From: JADJLQ01 sp044227925
GTDB taxonomy: Bacteria > Bacteroidota > Bacteroidia > Chitinophagales > Saprospiraceae
Length of the DNA stretch: 64,000 bases
Assembly (NCBI GenBank): GCA_044227925.1
Contig: JBGAVW010000004.1
Location: 80,143-144,142 of the forward strand
Reading direction: 5' to 3'
The position numbers and the translations under genes are program-made. The notes below the pieces were generated by a model that was not told where the DNA came from, searched no databases, and saw only the letters and a program-made list of their open reading frames with translations. Positions 37,079 through 45,343 of this stretch are shown here, in pieces. Each line of letters starts with the position of its first letter. The stretch's first letter is position 1.

Positions 37079-39499
37079 TCATTCTGATCTTAAATTGGCA
37101 ACCGGATTCGCCATTGCGGCCTTTAGAGATTGAACTAATACAGTAGACAATGCGATACATATGATGATAGAAACCGGGATCACAAAAAACAACCAATCCA
37201 AACGGATATGAAATGCATATTGTTTTAACCAATGATTTACAAGTAGAAATGCTATCGGAAGAGCAATTGCCGATGCCAGCCAAACCAGGTTGAGATAATC
37301 TTTGGTAATCATGCTTGTAATCTGCACCAGACTTGCTCCCAGCGTCTTGCGGATGCTGATTTCTTTTTTTCGTTTTGCAATAGTATAAATCGATAAACCT
37401 AATAATCCCAGACTGGCGATAAAAATGGCAATCAGTGTAAATAGTAAAAGTACAGATGAAAATAGTTTGTCATTATTGTATTGGGCATTGAATCTTTCAT
37501 CCAGGAAAAAATAACTAAATGGGCTCTGGGGAAAAGAAGCATTCCATTTTTGTTTTACATGATCGATTAAAGAGCCCGGGTCTTGTGAATTAAACTTGAA
37601 TGAAAACATTTCCATATTTGCTTCATCGCTGAGATAAAATACTATTGGATCAATGCCATGGGCCAATGATTCCTGATGAAAATCTTTTACGATCCCTACC
37701 ACCTTACATTTAAAGCCTGCGCCATTTATTTCTTTGCTGAGCATTTTTTCGGGAGCTGAAAATCCAAATAACTTTGCAGCAGTTTCATTCACTAAAATAT
37801 TGTTTATGGCATTTGTATCTAATAGAGGCCTTTCAGTGGTAAAATTGGTTCCTGCCAGGATTTGAAGGCCATAGGCTGAAATAAATTCTTTATCCACTCC
37901 CAGGATTCTGCATCGTTTTGAGTTGGTTTCATTTTTAAGAGCAAAACCGGAAGAACCACCAACTTCCGATCCGGGTACTGAAGTAGATGCTGTAACCGAA
38001 GTTACGGCAGAATGTGATTTGATTTGATTGATAAAACTAGTATAACTCGGTAATAAGCTGCTATCCAACCTGGCAGTTTGATTGACCACTAATGTTTGAT
38101 TTATATCAACTCCAAGTTCTTTCGATTGCATAAAATGAAGCTGTCTGTAGAATCCAATGGCTCCGGCGATCAAAATAATGGCTGCTACAAATTGAAGTAT
38201 TACCAGTCCTTTTCTTAATACTATTTTGCCGTTATTTGAATGTTGATTGGTTTGTTCCCCTTTTATTGCCTGGATCGGGTGAAATGACGAAAGCACAAAT
38301 GCCGGGTAAAAGCCAGATAAAAAAGTACCCGTGATAAAAAGAAGTACAGTACCCAGCCAAAATTGCCAGGATGCCCCATTTAAACTGGTGATGCTTTTAC
38401 CAACTAATCGTGAAAACCAAGGTAATGCGATTATAAATACAGCCACACCAATGAATACGGCCAAAAGATTAATTAAAAAAGATTCGGTCAGAAATTGTCT
38501 GATGAGTTGTAGCTGGCCGGCACCAGCCACTTTGCGAACACCCACCTCTCTGGCCCGGTCTAAGGACCTCGATGTAGAAAGGTTGATATAATTAATCCAT
38601 GCAATCAGGAGGATAAATAGCGCTGCGATAGCTAAATATTTTAAATAAGTCATATCCCCATTACCGGGGAATTCATAATCGTACTTTGATTTTGTATGTA
38701 TATCAGTTAATGGCTGGAGTACAAATTTTTGATTATAGTTGGCACGTTTCATATCATCACCGGTATACCTCTGAGCAAATAACGGCAATTTGGCTTCCAG
38801 GATTTCTGGTTTGGTGCCGGACCTTAATAGGATATACGTATAAAAATCAGACCAGCCCCAGCTGGTATTTGCGTCTCCTTCAGTCAGTTGTATGTATTTT
38901 TCATAATTCAATAAAATTGTAAAGGTGATATGGGAATTCGCCGGTAAATTTTCCAATACTCCCGTCACAATATAATCTTCATCATTGTATCTCAGGGGTT
39001 GGCCCATTGGATTTTTGTTGCCAAAATATTTTTTTGCGGTTTCCTCTGTGATTACGGCCTCATTTAATTCAGTAAAAACACTTTCCGGGGTACCTTGTAA
39101 AAACTTAAATGAAAAAATATCAAAAGCATCTTTATCTGCATAATATATATTTCCACCTTCAATAATTTTTATTTCACCATTGGATATCATACCTCCGCGT
39201 CTTCGAAACCTCGCTGCTTTCTCAACTTCAGGAAAATCTTTTTTCATGGCCGGTGCAAGGGCAGGGTAGGTAAATGCAAAAGTTTGTTCCTTGCCGTCTT
39301 TTTCTGTCACTACCATAGGTACTCTGAATATTCGGTCTTTCTTTTCATGCATTTTATCATAGCTATATTCGAATCGCAAATAATTAATAATCATGAGAAA
39401 GGCCGCTATACCCAAAGACAAGCCTAAAATATTGATGGCTGAAAAAGTTTTATTTTTCAGTAGATTTCTCCAGGCAATTTTAAAGTAATTGGTAATCAT
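37079..39499 (-). CDS. FtsX/MacB-type ABC transporter permease
   Basis: 806 residues. Architecture of two permease repeats: an N-terminal helix (NILGLSLGIAAFLMIINYLR), a large periplasmic MacB-PCD-like domain, three helices with the conserved stretch REVGVRKVAGAGQLQLIRQFL at about 310, then a second helix, a second periplasmic domain and a final three-helix block with RKKEISIRKTLGASLVQITS. No ATPase domain. Such proteins move or sense lipids, peptides or antibiotics. The second permease gene lies upstream on the same strand (38 bases), so they form a pair; the partner ATPase is elsewhere. Confidence 0.88.
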   Translation of the reverse strand: MITNYFKIAWRNLLKNKTFSAINILGLSLGIAAFLMIINYLRFEYSYDKMHEKKDRIFRVPMVVTEKDGKEQTFAFTYPALAPAMKKDFPEVEKAARFRRRGGMISNGEIKIIEGGNIYYADKDAFDIFSFKFLQGTPESVFTELNEAVITEETAKKYFGNKNPMGQPLRYNDEDYIVTGVLENLPANSHITFTILLNYEKYIQLTEGDANTSWGWSDFYTYILLRSGTKPEILEAKLPLFAQRYTGDDMKRANYNQKFVLQPLTDIHTKSKYDYEFPGNGDMTYLKYLAIAALFILLIAWINYINLSTSRSLDRAREVGVRKVAGAGQLQLIRQFLTESFLINLLAVFIGVAVFIIALPWFSRLVGKSITSLNGASWQFWLGTVLLFITGTFLSGFYPAFVLSSFHPIQAIKGEQTNQHSNNGKIVLRKGLVILQFVAAIILIAGAIGFYRQLHFMQSKELGVDINQTLVVNQTARLDSSLLPSYTSFINQIKSHSAVTSVTASTSVPGSEVGGSSGFALKNETNSKRCRILGVDKEFISAYGLQILAGTNFTTERPLLDTNAINNILVNETAAKLFGFSAPEKMLSKEINGAGFKCKVVGIVKDFHQESLAHGIDPIVFYLSDEANMEMFSFKFNSQDPGSLIDHVKQKWNASFPQSPFSYFFLDERFNAQYNNDKLFSSVLLLFTLIAIFIASLGLLGLSIYTIAKRKKEISIRKTLGASLVQITSMITKDYLNLVWLASAIALPIAFLLVNHWLKQYAFHIRLDWLFFVIPVSIIICIALSTVLVQSLKAAMANPVANLRSE

Positions 39500-39537
39500 T
39501 TTTTTACTATTTAAAAATGGATCTTGAACTTTATTGT

Positions 39538-41904
39538 CTATTCAGTACGAAGCGATTTTACGGGGTTGGTAAAGGTGGAGCGCAAGGCATTGGTAAGGAT
39601 TGTAAGTAAAGCAATAAAAAACAGTACTGCAGAAACCGTTACCATCATAGCATAACTGATGCCATCATGGAATGTAAAAACGCTTAATAGGATTCTTCCC
39701 GAGATATACCCTATCGGAATGGCAATAAGGAAAGCGATAGTCAGTAATTTTATAAAACTCAGAGATAATACCTGTACTATATCTTTTAACTCAGCTCCCA
39801 ATACTTTGCGTATTCCAATTTCTTTTACTCTTTTTTCGGTGGTATACATTACAATTCCCAATAAACCCAATACGGCAATCACCATAACAATAAAAGAAAT
39901 GAAACCAAGGAAATTCATATCAGCCCCAGGGTAATACTGATCGTACAATTCTTGTTCATACCAGGAGTAAGCAAAATCATGATACGGATGATGAATTTTC
40001 CAAATGGAAGTTAAATCTGTCGTCAATATTTCTTTTGTAAACCCATCCTGTACTTTTAGGGAAGCTACTTTAAATAAGGATGGTTGGTGTTGAATAATCA
40101 AAGGTTGCCGGCCAAATTGATAATCTGCATAACAGAAATCTTTGACTACACCAGCGACAACTAATGGATCACTGTTATTATAATAGAAGGATTGACCAAC
40201 GGCTGACCCCGGATTCATCCACCCCAAGGCATATGCGGTTTGTTCATTGATCAATACTCTATGGTCGGCAGAATCTGAACTGGATTTTGGAAGGTTGGTT
40301 CCTGCTAAAAAAGTTAGCTTCATATTCTCTATAAATTCTGCATTGGCAGCATAATAATTAGTAGGTAAAAATTCCGATTGCAAATCTTTTCTGATTCCTC
40401 CTGTCAGGGCATTATACCCAAATGGGGTTGAGGTAAGGCCCACTTTTTCTATATATTTATTTGATTTAATATCATTAATCAGGTTTTGGTAATTTTTATC
40501 AGGTAGTGATATATTGACTATATTTTTACGATTGTAATTTATATTGTCCGTAGCCATAAAATGAAACTGGTGATACATATGTCCTATCATATAGATAAAA
40601 CAGGCCGTCACCACAAATTGCAATACCACTAATCCTTTTCTAAAGCCTATCTTTCCAAAAGACATAGGATTGATTGACCCTTTTAATACGGATACAGGTT
40701 GGAAGCCGGATAATAGCCACGCTGGCAAGGCTCCTGCTACAGCACCCGTGATTATGGTAAAGCAAATAAAAAAAATAGTTAGAAGCCATGGTCTATCCAC
40801 TTCCCAGGTAAACCAGGTCACATGTACATATGCTTTCATCCATTCGAGAATTAAATACCCAACCAACAGTGACAAGAGTGCAACTATTATGGATTCACTC
40901 AGAAATTGACCAATTAATTGATGCCGCAATGCTCCTGTAACCTTTCTTACGCCCACTTCCTTTGCTCTGGCAAGAGATTTGGCTAAAGTGAGGTTTATAT
41001 AATTAAAGCTTGCCAGGGCAAGTAACATGATCGCAAAAGAAAAATTTACCATTAGATCTAATGGGTCTTCAACATAGGGATTATTTCGAAGGTCTTTGGT
41101 GTCCGGTGAGATCATATTGAGTGATTGATAGGAGAAAGTAATTTTATCGAGGCTGGCATCCTGGGTAGGATATATTTTTTCTGCAACCGTTTTTAGTGCT
41201 GTATTCAAAGCCAGAGGACCTGATAGTTTATTTATTTGTATGTATGTAAATGCAGTATTATAGTTTGACCATTCGGCAAAAGTCGGATGCTGTAATCCGG
41301 TTTTTTCGAGAGTAGACATAGATACCATTACATCTGATCTGAAATGAGTATTACGCTTAAAAGGCTTTAATAATCCTACGATTTTGAGGTCACCGTAAGT
41401 AGGGTGGGATATAATCATGCCTATAGGATCACTGGTCCCAAAAAAGGCTATGGCTTTTTCTTTGGTGATGGCCAGCGTGTTTGGTTCAACCGGAATGCTT
41501 CCTTGCTCTATAGAGAATCCAAAAATGCTGAAAAAAGCCGGTTGAATAAAAATGGGATTGACTTTGAGTGTTTTTATTTTATTGGTAAGCTCCCAATCAA
41601 ATTGCCTGATTACTTTGGTAGCATTTTCGATAAATGGAAAATCGCTTTTTAATCTTTCAGCAAGCATAAAGGGCGTAGAAGCATACATTGCCTCCTGCCC
41701 TTGGTGGGGCTTTACATTGGAAAGAATCCGGTAGGTTTGATCTACATAGGGATGAAAATTATCACTTTCATATGTGCTTTGAATTTGCATTAGAGCGATC
41801 AAGGCAAATGGCAGTGCCAGTCCCAATCCAAGAATATTGATGAATGAAAATAATTTATGTTTAAATAAACTCCTCCAGGCTATTTTTAAATAATTTGACC
41901 ACAT
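39538..41904 (-). CDS. FtsX/MacB-type ABC transporter permease, paralogue of the neighbour
   Basis: 788 residues with the same two-repeat build: NILGLGLALPFALIALMQIQ, a periplasmic domain with DPIGMIISHPTYGDLKIVG, helices with AKEVGVRKVTGALRHQLIGQ, and a C-terminal block with RVKEIGIRKVLGAELKDIVQ. First gene of the tandem pair, no ATPase domain. The similar but not identical repeat signatures point to an old duplication rather than a recent one. Role likely the same as for the neighbour, export or signalling across the inner membrane. Confidence 0.88.
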   Translation of the reverse strand: MWSNYLKIAWRSLFKHKLFSFINILGLGLALPFALIALMQIQSTYESDNFHPYVDQTYRILSNVKPHQGQEAMYASTPFMLAERLKSDFPFIENATKVIRQFDWELTNKIKTLKVNPIFIQPAFFSIFGFSIEQGSIPVEPNTLAITKEKAIAFFGTSDPIGMIISHPTYGDLKIVGLLKPFKRNTHFRSDVMVSMSTLEKTGLQHPTFAEWSNYNTAFTYIQINKLSGPLALNTALKTVAEKIYPTQDASLDKITFSYQSLNMISPDTKDLRNNPYVEDPLDLMVNFSFAIMLLALASFNYINLTLAKSLARAKEVGVRKVTGALRHQLIGQFLSESIIVALLSLLVGYLILEWMKAYVHVTWFTWEVDRPWLLTIFFICFTIITGAVAGALPAWLLSGFQPVSVLKGSINPMSFGKIGFRKGLVVLQFVVTACFIYMIGHMYHQFHFMATDNINYNRKNIVNISLPDKNYQNLINDIKSNKYIEKVGLTSTPFGYNALTGGIRKDLQSEFLPTNYYAANAEFIENMKLTFLAGTNLPKSSSDSADHRVLINEQTAYALGWMNPGSAVGQSFYYNNSDPLVVAGVVKDFCYADYQFGRQPLIIQHQPSLFKVASLKVQDGFTKEILTTDLTSIWKIHHPYHDFAYSWYEQELYDQYYPGADMNFLGFISFIVMVIAVLGLLGIVMYTTEKRVKEIGIRKVLGAELKDIVQVLSLSFIKLLTIAFLIAIPIGYISGRILLSVFTFHDGISYAMMVTVSAVLFFIALLTILTNALRSTFTNPVKSLRTE

Positions 41905-42119
41905 AAGATATTTTGATCAGCATCTATGCCAATTTCATAATATCAAGATAATCAACCATTTAATACATTGACACTGGTTTAAAATTGTATCAAAATCGAC
42001 CAGATCTTTGGCCATTGACTATTTTTTGACTGAGGGATGAATTTTTAATGCACGGATAAAGGAATTTCAATTTTGGTTTCGGGACGATATAGTATTTGCT
42101 ATTTTAAATATCTTACATC

Positions 42120-43364
42120 ATGGTATCATCTAGACGGAAAGCAATCGGTTCATTGCTGGGATTTCCAATATTCAATTCTATATCAGGAATCATATCTCCT
42201 GACCATACCGATAAAATAAATCGGGAAAGTAAACTTCCGGCACAAAAGTTATTTGATATAAAAGGGACCTATCTAAATTCTGCATATACCCATCCGATGA
42301 GCATTGGATCAAAGCAACTGGTTGGAGCATATTTGAATTCAAGAATGGAAAATGGAAAAAAGCCACTTTATATAATGGATGAAAACCGGAAACTAGCTAA
42401 AATGCTTTTTGCAGAATTGATACAAGCAGACGAAGATGAAATAGCCTGGATTCCAAGTACTATGGCAGGAGAAAATTTAATTTTAAACGGTCTATCTATA
42501 AAAGAGACAAAATCACGGTTGGTGACGGATGCTTACCATTTTAGCGGATCCCTTTTTATGTATACTGAGCTGGCCAAAAAAGGAGTAGATGTCCAAATTA
42601 TTCAACCAAAGGAAAATAGAATTAATTACGATGATATCGAAAAGGCCTTGATACCTGGTACTAAACTTATCGCCGTATCCTTGGTTTCTGCTTTTAATGG
42701 ATTTCAACACGATTTGAAAAAACTATGTGACATGGCACACGCCAGAAACATTTTAGTTTATGCCGATATCATACAGGCAGCCGGTGCAGTGCCCATTAAC
42801 GTAAAAGAATCTGGTGTGGATTTTTGTGCATGCGCCTCATACAAATGGCTGATGGGTGACTTTGGTGCAGGATTTCTATATGTGAGAAAGGATAAAATGG
42901 ATTTATTGAATAAAACTCAATATGGTTACAGGCAAGAAGAAAAATTTACCACTCATATTTTCCCATTTGATGAACCTGGACAGATGCCGTTTGAATCTGA
43001 AAGTAAAAAAGATGCAGGTGGAAATTTTGAAGTGGGTACTTTGGCTAATGGTGCTATACCGGCGTTGAGGTTTTCATTAGAGTATATTTTGAATACCGGG
43101 ACTGAAAAGATACAAAATCACAGGCAGTCCATGATCTCATTATTACAACAGAAGTTGCCGGGACTCGGATTTTTGCCATTGACACCTATTGATTCAATAT
43201 CTCCGATAGTATCTTTTGCATATAAAAACGCATTTGATAAGTTTAATTCAAAACTCATACAGGCTGGAATAAATATTTCAGTGTATAAAAACCGGATCAG
43301 GGTATCTCCGTCTATATTTAATGGCTTGGAAGATGTAGAGAAGTTGGTGGATGCCTTGATGTAG
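42120..43364 (+). CDS. Class V aminotransferase-fold PLP enzyme with Tat-type leader
   Basis: 414 residues. The leader MVSSRRKAIGSLLGFPIFN has a twin arginine and hydrophobic region, suggesting Tat export. The catalytic core has AGENLILNGLSIKETKSR, VLVYADIIQAAGAVP-like text (LVYADIIQAAGAVPINVKE) and ASYKWLMGDFGAG, where Lys242 should bind PLP. This fold includes cysteine desulfurases, isopenicillin-N-epimerase-like proteins and related aminotransferases. No sulfur-acceptor loop with the conserved Cys of NifS was seen. A folded PLP enzyme sent out of the cytoplasm is uncommon. It shares this property with a second gene at 60467, beyond the glycan locus. Confidence 0.75.
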   Translation: MVSSRRKAIGSLLGFPIFNSISGIISPDHTDKINRESKLPAQKLFDIKGTYLNSAYTHPMSIGSKQLVGAYLNSRMENGKKPLYIMDENRKLAKMLFAELIQADEDEIAWIPSTMAGENLILNGLSIKETKSRLVTDAYHFSGSLFMYTELAKKGVDVQIIQPKENRINYDDIEKALIPGTKLIAVSLVSAFNGFQHDLKKLCDMAHARNILVYADIIQAAGAVPINVKESGVDFCACASYKWLMGDFGAGFLYVRKDKMDLLNKTQYGYRQEEKFTTHIFPFDEPGQMPFESESKKDAGGNFEVGTLANGAIPALRFSLEYILNTGTEKIQNHRQSMISLLQQKLPGLGFLPLTPIDSISPIVSFAYKNAFDKFNSKLIQAGINISVYKNRIRVSPSIFNGLEDVEKLVDALM

Positions 43365-43507
43365 TTTTGCGTTTTGGTCGTTTTTTCGGGTTTCTATTTT
43401 TTTGGCAATGATATTTGCGGTATTCCTTGAGTAAAAATAAGATACAAAATAGTATTGAGTAGCGAGGAGGTTTAATCCACAATTTCCCTCCTATCCTTAC
43501 CCCAGAA

Positions 43508-43545
43508 ATAAAAAAGCCTCATAAATTATTCACTTACAAGGCTTT
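43508..43545 (-). terminator. Terminator downstream of tRNA-Asp
   Basis: On the minus strand AAAGCCT and AGGCTTT form a 7-bp stem with a 19-base loop, followed by TTTTATTT, 14 bases past the 3' end of the tRNA gene. Confidence 0.65.
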
Positions 43546-43558
43546 ATAAAATTATTTG

Positions 43559-43632
43559 CGGACCGGACGGGACTCGAACCCGCGACCTCCGCCGTGACAG
43601 GGCGGCATTCTAACCAACTGAACTACCGATCC
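43559..43632 (-). tRNA. tRNA-Asp (GTC)
   Basis: 74 bases on the minus strand. The acceptor stem GGATCGG/CCGGTCC (one G-T pair), the anticodon stem CCGCC/GGCGG around the loop CTGTCAC with anticodon GTC, and the T arm GCGGGTTCGAGTCCCG are all readable. The CCA end is not encoded. A hairpin terminator follows. Confidence 0.96.
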
Positions 43633-43777
43633 TCCTATTCTTTTCAGAAGGACTGCAAAAGTATGTTTTTTTGGCAAAAAACAAAAGAATTATTCAAAAA
43701 GATATTTTGAAATTTTGGCCAGCACTACAAAAGGAGATTTAGCCCCTGCATGCAATCTAAATCAGATTAACCTTCAA

Positions 43778-45340
43778 TCAATTTAGCTGCATATCCACCA
43801 CCGTATTATCTTTATAGAGTGCTTGTGTTTTTACCAACTGATCAAAAAGTGATTTTGTAAGATCTTCATACCCCTTCCTGCCATACAAATTAGTTACTTC
43901 ATTAGGGTCCAGTTTTAAATCATATAATTCCCATTGATCGATGTCGTTGTAAAAATGGATTAATTTGTACCGATCAGTGCGAATCCCGTAGTGTCTTTTT
44001 ACATCATGCGGTCCCGGATATTCATAATAATGGTAATACACCGATTTTCGCCAATCCTTTGTTTTTTTTCCGGTAATTAACGGCACGAGTGATTTGCCAT
44101 GTACATCATCAGGCACAGCTATACCGGCAAGGTCAAGGAAAGTGGGTGCATAGTCAATGTTTTGAACCAATTTTTCAATTTTACCTTTATTTATTTTATT
44201 TGGAAGTTTCATGACCAAAGGGGTACGGAATGATTCTTCATACATAAATCGTTTGTCAAACCAACCATGCTCACCCAGATAGAAACCCTGATCTGAAGTA
44301 TATACAACTAATGTATTTTCATCAAGATTATTTTCTTTTAAATAATTAAGTATACGGCCAATATTATCATCAACTGAAGCGATACATCTCATATAGTCTT
44401 CCATATACCGCTGAAAGCTCCACTCTAATAGCTCCTTACCCGATAGATTTGCTTTTTTATAATATTCTATTTCCGGAAGGTAGGCTTTGTCCCAGGCAGC
44501 ACGTTGTGCAGGATTCATTCGTTTTAGCTGACCTTCAAAAGCTTTTCGCAAAGGGCCTTGCACTTCGCCTTCTTTATCCAACATTTTCAAATCATTTACC
44601 GGGCAAAAGTCTTTCATATGCATCTGCTGGTCAGCTGCAGCAGTTCTACCTTCGTAATTATCATAGAAGTTTGCAGGTAATGGAAATTTGAAATCATTAT
44701 ACTTGGTTAAATAAGATGTGTCCGGCATCCAGCATCGATGTGGTGCTTTATGATGCAATAAAAGACAAAATGGTTTTTTCTTATCTCTTTTGTCCAACCA
44801 CTTTATACTGAAATCAGTAATCAAATTGGTAACATATCCTTCTATTTTATTTCTCTTTCCCATTTCTATAAAATCAGGATTGTAATAATCTCCCTGGCCC
44901 GGGAGTATATTCCAATAATCAAAGCCTGTGGGATCACTCTCCAGATGCCATTTACCAATCATGGCGGTTTCATATCCGGAGGCTCTCAACAATTTTGGAA
45001 ATGTTACCTGGCTGCCATTAAATGCCAGTGTATTATCCAAATGACCATTGGCATGAGAAAATTTTCCGGTAAGCATTACAGCACGGCTCGGAGCACAAAT
45101 GGAATTTGTGACAAAGCTATTGGTGAAAATAACTCCTTCTTTTGCAATTCGATCAATATTAGGAGTTTGATTTAGCTTACCGCTATAACAACTCATGGCC
45201 TGGTATGCATGATCATCAGACATGATAAATAGGATATTGGGTCGGCCGGCATGCTTTGATCGGTCGTTCCTCTTGTAAGACGAAAAAGCAGAAAATAGAA
45301 CAAAGAAAATAATGATAGAAAAGACAATTTTGAATTTCAT
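43778..45340 (-). CDS. Sulfatase (formylglycine-dependent, family S1)
   Basis: 520 residues with an N-terminal hydrophobic leader (FKIVFSIIIFFVLFSAFSS) for export. The N-terminal metal motif PNILFIMSDDHAYQAMSC and the activation motif SICAPSRAVMLTG (Cys82 in CxPSR) mark the residue that is converted to formylglycine. Downstream motifs GYETAMIGKWHL and YTSDQGFYLGEHGWFDKR complete the active site. It removes sulfate esters from sugars. Last gene of the minus-strand glycan operon, 3 bases after the rhamnosidase gene. The maturase that makes formylglycine is not in the window. Confidence 0.93.
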   Translation of the reverse strand: MKFKIVFSIIIFFVLFSAFSSYKRNDRSKHAGRPNILFIMSDDHAYQAMSCYSGKLNQTPNIDRIAKEGVIFTNSFVTNSICAPSRAVMLTGKFSHANGHLDNTLAFNGSQVTFPKLLRASGYETAMIGKWHLESDPTGFDYWNILPGQGDYYNPDFIEMGKRNKIEGYVTNLITDFSIKWLDKRDKKKPFCLLLHHKAPHRCWMPDTSYLTKYNDFKFPLPANFYDNYEGRTAAADQQMHMKDFCPVNDLKMLDKEGEVQGPLRKAFEGQLKRMNPAQRAAWDKAYLPEIEYYKKANLSGKELLEWSFQRYMEDYMRCIASVDDNIGRILNYLKENNLDENTLVVYTSDQGFYLGEHGWFDKRFMYEESFRTPLVMKLPNKINKGKIEKLVQNIDYAPTFLDLAGIAVPDDVHGKSLVPLITGKKTKDWRKSVYYHYYEYPGPHDVKRHYGIRTDRYKLIHFYNDIDQWELYDLKLDPNEVTNLYGRKGYEDLTKSLFDQLVKTQALYKDNTVVDMQLN

Positions 45341-45343
45341 TTT

